A stretch of 64,000 nt of DNA, from positions 2,226,001-2,290,000 of the forward strand of contig NZ_CP034465.1 of NCBI RefSeq assembly GCF_003955755.1, read 5' to 3'. Position numbers and translations under genes: made by a program. Numbering within the stretch: position 1 is the stretch's first letter; every line of letters starts with the position of its first letter. This document shows positions 8,730 through 17,206 of this stretch, in pieces. The notes under the pieces are model-generated. The model ran no database searches, was not told where the DNA came from, and saw only the letters and a program-made list of their open reading frames with translations. This stretch comes from Jeotgalibaca ciconiae. GTDB taxonomy: Bacteria > Bacillota > Bacilli > Lactobacillales > Aerococcaceae.

Positions 8730-9977
8730 ATGATCCGCTTTATACATGCAGCTGATTTGCATTTAGACAGTCCATTTAAAGGACTAAAACAATTGCATCC
8801 TACTTTATTTGAAGCGGTCTATCAATCGACCTTTCAGTCATTTCAAAATATTGTAACAAGTGCAATTGAAAATAAAATTGATTTTTTGTTAATTAGCGGA
8901 GATATATACGATGAGGAAAATCAAAGTGTAAAAGCACAAGCTTTTTTTCGTGATCAGATGAAACGTTTAGAAGAAGCTGATATCATGGTCTATTTATTGC
9001 ATGGAAATCACGATTTTATGGGGCGAAACAGCCTGCGCATACAAATGCCTCCAAACGTCATCATATTTGATGTGAAGCCAGAAACACACCTCTTTAAGAC
9101 GAGAGGAAATGAAACGGTAGCCATTTCAGGATTCAGTTATCCCACGCGCTGGGTAAAAGAACGAATGATTGAACAGTATCCAAAAAGACATCGACAGGCA
9201 GAATTTCATATTGGCATGCTGCATGGATACTTGGAGGGTTCTGCTTCCAAAGAAGGGGTCTATGCGCCATTTTCCATCAATGATTTATTAGATTTATCTT
9301 ATGATTATTGGGCATTAGGGCATATTCACAAAAGAGAGATCTTATACTCGTCTCCTTTTATTCTTTATCCAGGAAATATTCAAGGAAGAAATCCGAACGA
9401 AACAGGCGCAAAAGGAGCCTATCTGATTACCATGGAAAAGGGCAGTGAATCTACGCAAGAGTTTATTTCAACTGCGCCCATCAATTGGAAAGAGAAAAGA
9501 CTTTCGCTTGAATCAGTAGGAAGCTTACAGAGTCTGTATGCAAAAATCGAGGAAGAGTGCGAGCGGGAAGCAGAAGAAAATCAAAAGATATTGCTGTCGA
9601 TTACACTGGATGAATACCTGGAATTGCCAAAAGATGTCATCAAAAAAATCCAAGATGGCGACTTACTGGCGGGAATCAATCAAAGTATGGGACAACATAT
9701 GGTTTATTTATATAAACTTATATTGGCTCCAAAAAAAGAGCAGTTATTATTTCGTTATGACGAGTCCATGCAAGACAGCTTTGAAAAAAGCGGGCAGGCT
9801 TTTCTAGACGAAGAAAAATACCAAGATACCCTGCAAGATTTATTTAAGAATAGTATTATTCGTGGTCGTTTTAGTGAATTGGAAAACGATAAAGAACTTC
9901 GGGACGAAATTTTAGAAGCAGCTAAAAGAGTATTATTTGAAGACATTGCATTTGAAGAAGGTGAAGAAACAAGTTGA
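8730..9977 (+). CDS. yhaO: YhaO-type metallophosphoesterase (SbcD-like DNA exonuclease subunit)
   Basis: A 415-residue calcineurin-like phosphoesterase of the SbcD/Mre11 family. Metal-binding motifs in order: HAADLHLDSP (residues 5-14), SGDIYDE, HGNHD and later GHIHKRE. The C-terminal third is the family-specific cap. An AAGGGGTGG ribosome site precedes the ATG. The last four bases overlap the TTG start of the SbcC-like gene, indicating a two-subunit complex comparable to SbcCD. B. subtilis yhaO has the same neighbours. Confidence 0.9.
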   Translation: MIRFIHAADLHLDSPFKGLKQLHPTLFEAVYQSTFQSFQNIVTSAIENKIDFLLISGDIYDEENQSVKAQAFFRDQMKRLEEADIMVYLLHGNHDFMGRNSLRIQMPPNVIIFDVKPETHLFKTRGNETVAISGFSYPTRWVKERMIEQYPKRHRQAEFHIGMLHGYLEGSASKEGVYAPFSINDLLDLSYDYWALGHIHKREILYSSPFILYPGNIQGRNPNETGAKGAYLITMEKGSESTQEFISTAPINWKEKRLSLESVGSLQSLYAKIEEECEREAEENQKILLSITLDEYLELPKDVIKKIQDGDLLAGINQSMGQHMVYLYKLILAPKKEQLLFRYDESMQDSFEKSGQAFLDEEKYQDTLQDLFKNSIIRGRFSELENDKELRDEILEAAKRVLFEDIAFEEGEETS

Positions 9978-12778
9978 AAATCGAAACGATTGAAATTTAC
10001 GGTTATGGAAAATGGCTTCAAAAAAAGTTTTCAGATTTAACGAATTTGCAAGTTTTCCTAGGAAATAATGAGGCTGGAAAAAGTACATTATCTTCTTTTA
10101 TTCAAACAATGTTTTTCGGTTTTCCTTCTGCGCGCAAAAAAGATACCAATATCTATATCCCAAAGCAAGGGGAAGCCTATGGCGGGCGTATTTTTCTGAG
10201 CGGAACGCGTTTTGGCAAAGTGATCATTGAGCGCATGAAAGATCGTCACCGTGGAAAAGCAGTGATTACCTACGAAAATGGCCATCAGGAAGTTGTCGAT
10301 CATATTGCTTCTTATTTGTTAGGGGTGGATCGTCAAACTTATGAATTATTATATGTTTTTAAAATTGATCGGCTGCTTGATTTAGCGAAAGTAAAAAAAG
10401 AAGATTTGAACCGTTATTTATTAGGAGTCGGCACAAGTGGCAGCGAACGGTTATTGCAGCTTGCCGAAGAATATCGTAAAGAAGCTAAAAAAGAATTTTT
10501 ACCTACAGGAACCAAACCACCGTTAAACCAAAAAATAAAAGAAACTGAAAATAAGTGGCTGCAGTTGCAAGAAGCCAAAAAAAAGAATAACGAGTATGAA
10601 AATATACTCGTTGAAGCAGCAACCATTCAGACACGAATAAGTGACTTAGTTGAAAAGCAGCAGCAATTGGAAAGGGAGAATAATGATGTAAGCGAAGCAA
10701 TTCGTTTAAATGATTATTACCTTGAATGGTTGCAGCTCGAAAAAGAAATTGCGGCGGTAGACGCGAGTCATATACCGAAAGATGCTCGTAAAAAATGGGA
10801 CTGGCTGCAAGAAAAAATTTCAGAAGGAATTCAAAAACAGACATCCTTGCAAGAACAAATAAAAAATGAGCACAAGAAATTTGAGGATTATTCACATGCT
10901 CAGTGGTATCGTAATCACCAAAACGAATGGAATGCTCTTCAACATGATTTCTCGACTGTTTCGACTCAAATGAATCAGAGTCTTTTTTTAGAAGAGGCAC
11001 GTAAAGAAGACGAGGCAGAGTTAATTATCCTTAAACGTACAATCGGATTAAGGATGGATGAATCGATTGAACCTTTTACTGAAGAAAAAGAAGCAGAAGC
11101 TTGTCTATTACTAGAAAAATCACACGCCGTTCAACAAGCAATGACTGATGTTTCACAGAATTTAAGAACAGTAGAGCGAAAAGTAGATGCTTTGGAAAGT
11201 AAAATCAGCGAAATGGAGAAAGAAACCGTATCTGAGGAAGAGTTTCGTTTATGGGAAACAAAAGCGAAATCATCTAACCAGCAGTCATCTACGAAAAACA
11301 CAAAAAAAATGAATTTTATAATCATTCCTTTGGTTATTTTTTTTGTGGCGATTACGCTTATTACTTTGTTCCCCGCTTATCGGTTGGCTTCTGCCTTAGC
11401 AGCTGGAATAGCTGCCTTAAGCATTGTTTTTCTATTTTACAAGCAAAGAAAGGTTCAACCTGCTGATCAGGCCGATACTTTTCAAATGGCTGACTATATC
11501 CAACAAGCGACACTGCGTGAACGATTAAAAGAATTAAAAGCAGAAGAGCAACAAGAACAAGATATTTTGATTCAATTGTTGAATAAACAAGAAGCTCATG
11601 AAATGGCGTGGAATGAAGAGCAGCAGCGGCAACAAAATTGGCTGATTGCTGAAAACTATCCTTTATCATACTCATTAGATAGGGTATTATCCGAGAAGCC
11701 GGCTGTTAAAATTTCCCAGTTGGAAGAAAAAATAACTGCGACCCAGCAAAAACAGCAAGACGTGGAACAGACATTGAATAATTGGTATGAGCAGAGTCAG
11801 TTTATCCGAGATCATTTTGGCATCAACCATTTGGATATGAAAGAATTTATCGAGCAATTCAATGAACTCCATCAATCGGTTATCTTAGAAGATAGCATGA
11901 GCAAAAATACAGAAGAAAAGATTGCCGAACTTCAAGCGAATCTAGAAACTGTTCAAAGCCAGTTGAAAGAGCATCATCAAAAACGACAAGAATTATTACA
12001 AAATGCAAAAGTAGAAACAGAAGCAGAATTTTACCAGTTGTTGCATGCCAAAGATGAGCAGGTAAATCAAAAAAGAAGACGTTCTTTCCTTGAGGAACAG
12101 CTGGAAGGTAAGAAAGCAATTTTTGAGAAATATCCAGATAAAGAAAAGGCAATAAAACGATTGAATTCCAATCAACAAAAATTAGCAGATCTGCAGTTAG
12201 AAATGAAAGCTAATCAAAAAGAAGAAGTGGAAAGAAATCATGATATTCGGATTTTGGAAAAAGGCGGTACTTATAGTTCCTTGCTACAAGATTATGCAAT
12301 AGCTGAAACTGAAATGCGTGAAATGATCGTAGAATGGGCTAAGAAAGTCGTAGCAGCTGAATGGCTGGAAGAAACTTTGCGTTATGGGAAAGATAATCGT
12401 TTTCCAGCATTATTAGAAGACATGAGCGCTTATTTCCATACATTAACGAAACAAAATTATTCGCGTATTGTTTTTCAAAAATCAGGCATAAAAATTCAAC
12501 ATCAGAATGGGACCGTTTATGAGCCTTTTGAGCTGTCACAAGGAACCATTGAACAATTGTATATCGCTATGCGATTTGCATTTATAAAGAATACAGCTGA
12601 TATTGCAAATTTGCCAATTATCATTGATGATGGATTCGTAAACTTTGATGGAAATCGAAAAGAAGTAATGTACCAATTGATGCAAGAATTAAGTTCTTCT
12701 GTCCAGATTTTCTTTTTCACTTTTGATGAAAGTGTGAAAGAAATTGTACATGAGGAACAAATCAATATGCTAAACTAA
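9974..12778 (+). CDS. yhaN: YhaN-type AAA ATPase (SbcC/Rad50-like)
   Basis: A 934-residue SMC-like ATPase. Walker A is GNNEAGKST (residues 30-38); the C-terminal half-site has the signature region SQGTIEQLYIAMR and Walker B IIDDGFVNFD. Between them are long charged coiled-coil regions rich in Gln, Glu and Lys. Two hydrophobic segments interrupt the coils at about 446-490, a known peculiarity of YhaN-type proteins compared with soluble SbcC. The start is TTG, overlapping the yhaO stop by 4 nt, with GAAGGTGA upstream. Together with YhaO it probably processes DNA ends near the membrane; direct function is not known. Confidence 0.88.
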   Translation: MKIETIEIYGYGKWLQKKFSDLTNLQVFLGNNEAGKSTLSSFIQTMFFGFPSARKKDTNIYIPKQGEAYGGRIFLSGTRFGKVIIERMKDRHRGKAVITYENGHQEVVDHIASYLLGVDRQTYELLYVFKIDRLLDLAKVKKEDLNRYLLGVGTSGSERLLQLAEEYRKEAKKEFLPTGTKPPLNQKIKETENKWLQLQEAKKKNNEYENILVEAATIQTRISDLVEKQQQLERENNDVSEAIRLNDYYLEWLQLEKEIAAVDASHIPKDARKKWDWLQEKISEGIQKQTSLQEQIKNEHKKFEDYSHAQWYRNHQNEWNALQHDFSTVSTQMNQSLFLEEARKEDEAELIILKRTIGLRMDESIEPFTEEKEAEACLLLEKSHAVQQAMTDVSQNLRTVERKVDALESKISEMEKETVSEEEFRLWETKAKSSNQQSSTKNTKKMNFIIIPLVIFFVAITLITLFPAYRLASALAAGIAALSIVFLFYKQRKVQPADQADTFQMADYIQQATLRERLKELKAEEQQEQDILIQLLNKQEAHEMAWNEEQQRQQNWLIAENYPLSYSLDRVLSEKPAVKISQLEEKITATQQKQQDVEQTLNNWYEQSQFIRDHFGINHLDMKEFIEQFNELHQSVILEDSMSKNTEEKIAELQANLETVQSQLKEHHQKRQELLQNAKVETEAEFYQLLHAKDEQVNQKRRRSFLEEQLEGKKAIFEKYPDKEKAIKRLNSNQQKLADLQLEMKANQKEEVERNHDIRILEKGGTYSSLLQDYAIAETEMREMIVEWAKKVVAAEWLEETLRYGKDNRFPALLEDMSAYFHTLTKQNYSRIVFQKSGIKIQHQNGTVYEPFELSQGTIEQLYIAMRFAFIKNTADIANLPIIIDDGFVNFDGNRKEVMYQLMQELSSSVQIFFFTFDESVKEIVHEEQINMLN

Positions 12779-12804
12779 TAGGGAATGGAAAAGGGAGTGT
12801 TATT

Positions 12805-13770
12805 GTGACCAAGAAGGTATTTGAATATAATCTGGATGAATCATTCGAGCTTTTTATGTTAATCAAGAGTGCAGATGTGCGCAAAGCAAAAAATAATAAG
12901 CCGTTTATCGCTTTTACTTTCCAAGATAAAAGCGGTCAGATAGACGGTAAATTTTGGGATGCCAAAGAAGAAGATATCAATCGTTTCCAAGCGGGGACGG
13001 TAGTCTTTGTTTCTGGTAAACGCGAGTTGTATCAAAACAACCCTCAATTACGCATTAGCAAAATGAGATTGGCTCAAGCAGGGGAACCATCTTCTCCTGA
13101 ACTGTATATGGAACGCGCTCCAATTCGTACAGAAGATATGATTGAAGAGATTAATCAAACGTTATTCGAAATAACAAGCGCGCCAATTAATCGAGTTGTT
13201 CGATATTTGTTAAAGAAATTTCATAAAGAATTCTTTGATTTTCCTGCAGCGAAACGTCATCATCATGCGTTTCCTGGCGGACTGAGTTTTCATACAATTT
13301 CAATTCTTCGGTTGGCAAAAACGGTTGTAAAGAACTATCCAGGAGTCAGTCAGTCATTATTATATGGCGGCGTTATTTTACATGATATTGGAAAAACCAT
13401 TGAGCTGACAGGAAGCCTTTCAACAGAATATACCTTGAAGGGAAATTTGATTGGACATATCGTTTTAATTGATGAGGAAATTACAAAAGCTTGTGAAGCC
13501 TTGAAGATTAGTGAGGACAATGAAGATATTATTTTATTGAAACATGTTGTTTTAGCGCATCATGGGAAAATGGAGTACGGGTCCCCTGTATTGCCACATT
13601 TATTAGAAGCAGAGATTATCCATTATTTAGATAACTTGGACGCATCCATCAACATGATTGATACAGCTTTGCAACGCACTACAGAAGGCAGTTTCAGTGA
13701 GCGTATTTTCGGTTTAGAAAATCGTTCCTTCTATAAGCCAAACGTAACACCTCCAGCACAAACTGAATAG
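12805..13770 (+). CDS. yhaM: 3'-5' exoribonuclease YhaM
   Basis: A 321-residue protein with an N-terminal OB-fold (about 10-95) and an HD hydrolase domain: HHHAFPGGLSFHT and HDIGK supply metal ligands. This is the architecture of YhaM, which trims single-stranded RNA 3' ends. The start is GTG, preceded by AAAAGGGAG; no ATG is nearby. It follows yhaN by 26 nt and ends the yhaO-yhaN-yhaM run at a strong hairpin terminator. Confidence 0.92.
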   Translation: MTKKVFEYNLDESFELFMLIKSADVRKAKNNKPFIAFTFQDKSGQIDGKFWDAKEEDINRFQAGTVVFVSGKRELYQNNPQLRISKMRLAQAGEPSSPELYMERAPIRTEDMIEEINQTLFEITSAPINRVVRYLLKKFHKEFFDFPAAKRHHHAFPGGLSFHTISILRLAKTVVKNYPGVSQSLLYGGVILHDIGKTIELTGSLSTEYTLKGNLIGHIVLIDEEITKACEALKISEDNEDIILLKHVVLAHHGKMEYGSPVLPHLLEAEIIHYLDNLDASINMIDTALQRTTEGSFSERIFGLENRSFYKPNVTPPAQTE

Positions 13771-13771
13771 A

Positions 13772-13807
13772 ACAAAAAGGATGAGACCTAGGTCCATCCT
13801 TTTTGTT
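13772..13807. terminator. bidirectional terminator after yhaM
   Basis: AAAAAGGATG (13774-13783) pairs with CATCCTTTTT (13795-13804) around a short AGACCTAGGTC-like loop. The A-run and T-run on either side make it work in both directions. Confidence 0.85.
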
Positions 13808-13883
13808 TGTGCTGATAGTAATTGGATGTTTATTACGAAGAGTTTTCCCGTAAAGAAAGTAAAGCTAGAAGAATCCGAGAGAC

Positions 13884-14000
13884 TTATCAAGGAAAACGGG
13901 GCGTTTAAATTTGGGCGTTCCTTGATATTGATTACTTATCAGGGAAAGTTAGCAATAAAAATCGAGCCTTTCCTTGATAAACTGCTTTTATCAAGGAAAG
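13884..14000. repeat. tandem hairpins, TTATCAAGGAAA arms
   Basis: Alternating copies of one arm and its complement are seen: TTATCAAGGAA (13884-13894) with TTCCTTGATA (13918-13927), ACTTATCAGGGAAAG (13933-13947) with TTTCCTTGATAA (13969-13980), and a further TTATCAAGGAAAG (13988-14000). An open reading frame of 76 codons crosses it but has no coding character. Confidence 0.75.
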
Positions 14001-14128
14001 TACACAAATGAATGACTCCTTTTATCTGATAAAATCCTAAAATAAGAAAAACGGAAATTTATCTTTTGCAATAGACTGGGAATGTACAGTTAGACTTTGA
14101 TAGCAGAAATTACAACACCCTAAGCTAT

Positions 14129-14286
14129 TAAGAAAAGTGGACAAGTCCGCCTTGGCCTATGAAAAAATAGGAAATTTGACCCTGAATGAGCAGCGAAGCG
14201 CGCAATGGGGCAAATTTATCTTTTTTTCATTAGGTCAGGACTTGGGAGCTAGACATTGTTGGCTGAACTTATAATCCCCTAGTCTA
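14129..14286 (-). repeat. long-hairpin repeat element, copy A (short form)
   Basis: A minus-strand copy of the family seen at 20.5, 20.7, 39.1, 41.0 and 47.5 kb. Read on the minus strand it begins directly after the T-run of the prsA terminator (TTTTTTGTAGACTAGG). The arms around AAGTCCTGACCTA and TAGG(T/C)CAAGGCGGACTT form an imperfect stem of about 40 bp. In this copy the closing hairpin is GCGGACTTGTCCAC, with one mismatch, so it is weaker than in the other short copies. Confidence 0.85.
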
Positions 14287-14291
14287 CAAAA

Positions 14292-14315
14292 AAGCTGGGA
14301 TAGCTATCCCAGCTT
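14292..14315 (-). terminator. prsA terminator
   Basis: A perfect 24-nt palindrome (AAGCTGGGATAG and its complement) lies 17 nt after the prsA stop and is followed on the minus strand by six T. Confidence 0.9.
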
Positions 14316-14331
14316 CAAGGTTGCTATTCAA

Positions 14332-15321
14332 TTATTCTGCTGATTCAGTTTCTGCTGATTCAGTTTCAGCTGACTCTTCTGTAGCAGATTCCTCCGTTGC
14401 AGATTCTTCTGTAGCAGCGTCTTCTTCAGTAGATTCTTCTACTTCTTCTGTCTCTCCCAAGAAAGCATCCATTGCATTTTTCAAATCCGCATCCTTGATA
14501 TTGATATCAGCATCCTTCATGATCGTTGTCATAACTTCATCCAAGTATGCAGAATCTGATAATTTTTCGTTTATCATTAACTCTTTAACGTTTTCTTCTT
14601 CTTCTTCAAAAGTACCTTTTTCAGGTTTTTCAGTAACTAGAATAATATGGTAGCCATGTTCCGTTTTAACAGGAGTTTGTGACATTTCGCCTTCTTCTAA
14701 AGCAAATGCAGCTTCTTCAAACTCAGCAACCATTTGTCCTTTTCCGAATGAACCTAAAGATCCACCATTTTGAGCAGTGCCATCAGTTGAATTCTCTGCA
14801 GCTAATTCAGCAAAATCTGCTCCTTCATTAATTTGTTTAATCAGGTCTTTAGCAAGATCCTCATCTTCTACCAAAATGTGAGAAGCGGTGATGTTTGGTT
14901 CGTAGGTATCGTAGTAAGCTTGTACTTCTTCATCAGTGAAGCTGGTTCTATCTCTAAGCGCGTCATCCATTAATAAATTCAAGTGAATTTGACTTGTATA
15001 CTCTTCTTGAGTTGCAAAGCCCATTTGTTGGATTAATCCCAAGAAAGTTTCTTGGCCGCCAACAGACTCCATTGTTGCTAAAACTTCTGCCTCAGCTTGG
15101 GATTTGTAGTCATTTTTGCCAACTTCATTTTCCAATACTTCTGTTAAGATTAATCGTTGTAAAGTATTTTCTCCCACAGAAGATTTCATTGCTTCATAAA
15201 ATTCTTCTTTTGAAACAGAGCCGTTATCTCCGATTGTTGCTACATCTTCGCTCGATGATGAACACCCTGCTAAAGTAAGCGTTGCTAGCAATGTGATTGC
15301 TGATGCTGTAAATTTTTTCAT
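14332..15321 (-). CDS. prsA: foldase lipoprotein PrsA
   Basis: A 329-residue extracellular peptidyl-prolyl isomerase lipoprotein that helps secreted proteins fold. The signal peptide ends in the lipobox LAG-Cys20. The parvulin domain (about 135-230) includes ASHILVEDED, NGGSLGSFGKGQM and GYHIILV. The N- and C-terminal parts form the chaperone domain typical of PrsA. The start was placed at MKKFTAS with GGAAGTG upstream, not at the ATG six codons earlier. The last 40 residues are an unusual run of Glu, Ser, Thr and Ala in repeated ATEES/AETES units. Neighbours match the Bacillus prsA-yhaH-hit-ecs region. Confidence 0.95.
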   Translation of the reverse strand: MKKFTASAITLLATLTLAGCSSSSEDVATIGDNGSVSKEEFYEAMKSSVGENTLQRLILTEVLENEVGKNDYKSQAEAEVLATMESVGGQETFLGLIQQMGFATQEEYTSQIHLNLLMDDALRDRTSFTDEEVQAYYDTYEPNITASHILVEDEDLAKDLIKQINEGADFAELAAENSTDGTAQNGGSLGSFGKGQMVAEFEEAAFALEEGEMSQTPVKTEHGYHIILVTEKPEKGTFEEEEENVKELMINEKLSDSAYLDEVMTTIMKDADINIKDADLKNAMDAFLGETEEVEESTEEDAATEESATEESATEESAETESAETESAE

Positions 15322-15463
15322 AAATATGTACACTTCCATTTCTAATTTCTGCTTGTTTTTTTATTTGAAAAACGAACCTTTCTTACTATAACACATCAAC
15401 AATTCGTTTGAAAAGGAATCTTGAAAAACGCTTTAAAAAATCATACTTTCTTCATTTTATTCA

Positions 15464-15517
15464 AAAAAACTCCTCAAACGCTTTAGAATCAAATCTGTAG
15501 CGTTTGAGGAGTTTTTT
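15464..15517. terminator. bidirectional terminator between prsA and yhaH
   Basis: Nineteen-base perfectly complementary arms (15464-15482 and 15499-15517), including A- and T-runs, end the hit-yhaH operon; the prsA promoter must lie to the left of it. Confidence 0.9.
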
Positions 15518-15556
15518 GTCTTCGGTATGGTCTTGGCCGATGCTTGTCCTGCTTTT

Positions 15557-15904
15557 TTATTTTTGCAGTTTGGCTGTTTCTTTTTCAATTGTATCGGTTA
15601 AGTTTGAGACTTGATCCGTAATCCTTCTAATTCTAGGTTGGTTTTTCTGTGAAAAGTCTTCAACGGACTCGGTTACTTCTTTTGTGAAAGTATCCATTAC
15701 CATCATCCCTTCATTTGAAAGACGGGAAACCGATTGTTGAAGGCGTTGCAAATCTTCTGTCAAGTCATTTACAGAGTTCGTATTTTCATTGATATATGCT
15801 TGCAGGCGACGGCGATTTTCTTCACCGTTGTGAGGTGTGTTCAATAGTCCAATGAGTCCGCCAACGATGGTTCCAAATAAGAGACCTTGTGCAAAGTTTT
15901 TCAT
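15557..15904 (-). CDS. yhaH: YtxH-domain small membrane protein (YhaH-like)
   Basis: A 115-residue protein with a glycine-rich hydrophobic N-terminal segment (about residues 5-22, GLLFGTIVGGLIGLL) followed by a charged helical tail, the YtxH/GvpP-like pattern. Its ATG overlaps the hit stop codon (ATGA), so the two are co-translated. B. subtilis yhaH lies beside hit in the same order. The function is unknown; YtxH proteins are often stress-induced. Confidence 0.85.
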   Translation of the reverse strand: MKNFAQGLLFGTIVGGLIGLLNTPHNGEENRRRLQAYINENTNSVNDLTEDLQRLQQSVSRLSNEGMMVMDTFTKEVTESVEDFSQKNQPRIRRITDQVSNLTDTIEKETAKLQK

Positions 15905-16341
15905 TTTATTTCCTCCAATCCAGCTTTGATTGATTTGGTAAGTTCGTTAAATGTTTCTGGCGAATAGTCATCTTCATGCGTATTCCATTTCAATCCGAAA
16001 CCATCAATCGCTTCGTCTTCATAACGTGGAATTAAATGGATGTGTGAATGGAAGACCGATTGATGGGCGAATTTTCCATTGTTGTTTAAAATATTCATTC
16101 CTTTGATGGCGGTATCATGTTTTTTGACCGCATTTGCAATTTCGGGTATTTTTGCAAACACTGTAGCAGCCAACTCCGCATCGTATTCAAAGATATTCTC
16201 CACATGTCTTTTTGGAATTACAAGTGTGTGTCCTTTTGTTACTTGAGAAATATCCAGAAATGCTAGAATATCATTATCTTCATAAACCGTATAGCTTGGA
16301 ATTTCTTTATTGATGATTTTGCAAAAAATACAATCTGACAT
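15901..16341 (-). CDS. hit: HIT-family nucleotide hydrolase
   Basis: A 146-residue histidine-triad protein. The catalytic motif is HSHIHLIPR. CIFCKI at residues 4-9 gives the two cysteines used for zinc binding in many bacterial HIT proteins. HIT enzymes of this group hydrolyse nucleoside phosphoramidates or dinucleoside polyphosphates. It is divergent from ecsA, an arrangement conserved in Bacillus. Confidence 0.93.
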   Translation of the reverse strand: MSDCIFCKIINKEIPSYTVYEDNDILAFLDISQVTKGHTLVIPKRHVENIFEYDAELAATVFAKIPEIANAVKKHDTAIKGMNILNNNGKFAHQSVFHSHIHLIPRYEDEAIDGFGLKWNTHEDDYSPETFNELTKSIKAGLEEIK

Positions 16342-16426
16342 AAATGATCCCTCTTCTCTTTTCGTATCTTGTACCCTTACTTTACCATAACTGTTTTGTA
16401 ATTTACATTATTTGCTCGACTGCCTG

Positions 16427-16435
16427 TGGTATAAT
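16427..16435 (+). promoter_or_regulatory. extended -10 promoter of ecsAB
   Basis: TG-G-TATAAT, an extended -10 element, lies 33 nt upstream of the ecsA start. No good -35 box was seen, as expected for this promoter type. Confidence 0.6.
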
Positions 16436-16468
16436 TATGGCAGAATAAAATCGAGAGGAACGCATCGA

Positions 16469-17206
16469 ATGACACTTGAATTAAAAGATATTACAGGAGG
16501 CTACACGGCTGTTCCTGTTATTAAAAATGTATCCATTTCTGTTGCGCCAGGAGAGCTTACAGGACTCATTGGGTTAAATGGGGCAGGAAAAAGCACCACG
16601 ATTAAACATATTATTGGTTTGATGACACCATTTTCTGGAACAGTCGCAATTGAAGAAAAAAAATTAAAAGATGATCCGGAAGGGTATCGAAAACTGTTTG
16701 CTTTCGTTCCGGAATCACCTGTGTTGTATGAAGAGTTGACATTGCGTGAACATATTGAAGTAACCGCAATGGCTTATGGTATTCCAAAAAAAGAAGCTTT
16801 TCAAAAGGCTGATCGATATGTCAAAGCTTTTCGTTTGGAAGAAAAAATGGAATGGTTTCCTGCTTATTTTTCCAAAGGGATGAAGCAGAAAGTAATGCTG
16901 GTATGTGCCTTCATGCTGGATGTTCCCTTGTATGTAATTGATGAACCATTTTTAGGGTTGGATCCTTTGGGAATTCACACCTTTTTAGAAATTATTCAAG
17001 AAAAGAAAGCACAGGGGGCTGCTATTTTAATGTCGACACATGTACTCAGCTCAGCGGAACGCGAGTGTGATAATTTTGTATTGTTGCATGAAGGAGAAGT
17101 AAAAGTAGCCGGTACCCTGAATGATTTACAAACAGAAATGAGTATGCCTGATGCAACTCTTGACGAATTGTATATTCAATTGACAAAAGAGGGGAACCAA
17201 TTATGA
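16469..17206 (+). CDS. ecsA: ABC transporter ATP-binding protein EcsA
   Basis: A 245-residue ABC ATPase. Walker A is GLNGAGKST, the signature region is YFSKGMKQKVML (degenerate from LSGGQ, as usual for EcsA), Walker B is LYVIDEPFLGLDP, and the H-loop is STHVLSS. The start uses AGAGGA upstream of the ATG; an in-frame extension upstream contains the promoter. Its ATGA overlap with ecsB shows coupling. EcsAB is linked to protein secretion, peptide-pheromone processing and intramembrane proteolysis in Bacillus and enterococci. Confidence 0.93.
   Translation: MTLELKDITGGYTAVPVIKNVSISVAPGELTGLIGLNGAGKSTTIKHIIGLMTPFSGTVAIEEKKLKDDPEGYRKLFAFVPESPVLYEELTLREHIEVTAMAYGIPKKEAFQKADRYVKAFRLEEKMEWFPAYFSKGMKQKVMLVCAFMLDVPLYVIDEPFLGLDPLGIHTFLEIIQEKKAQGAAILMSTHVLSSAERECDNFVLLHEGEVKVAGTLNDLQTEMSMPDATLDELYIQLTKEGNQL

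Noticed and set aside
13884-14000. Possible CRISPR-like array
   Set aside because: Units alternate orientation, spacers are irregular, only five arms are present and no cas genes occur nearby.
13781-14011. Open frame of 76 codons after yhaM
   Set aside because: It starts inside the terminator and runs through the tandem-hairpin array; no Shine-Dalgarno sequence.
14321-14653. Plus-strand serine-rich frame of 110 codons
   Set aside because: It is the antisense reading of the repetitive acidic tail of PrsA.
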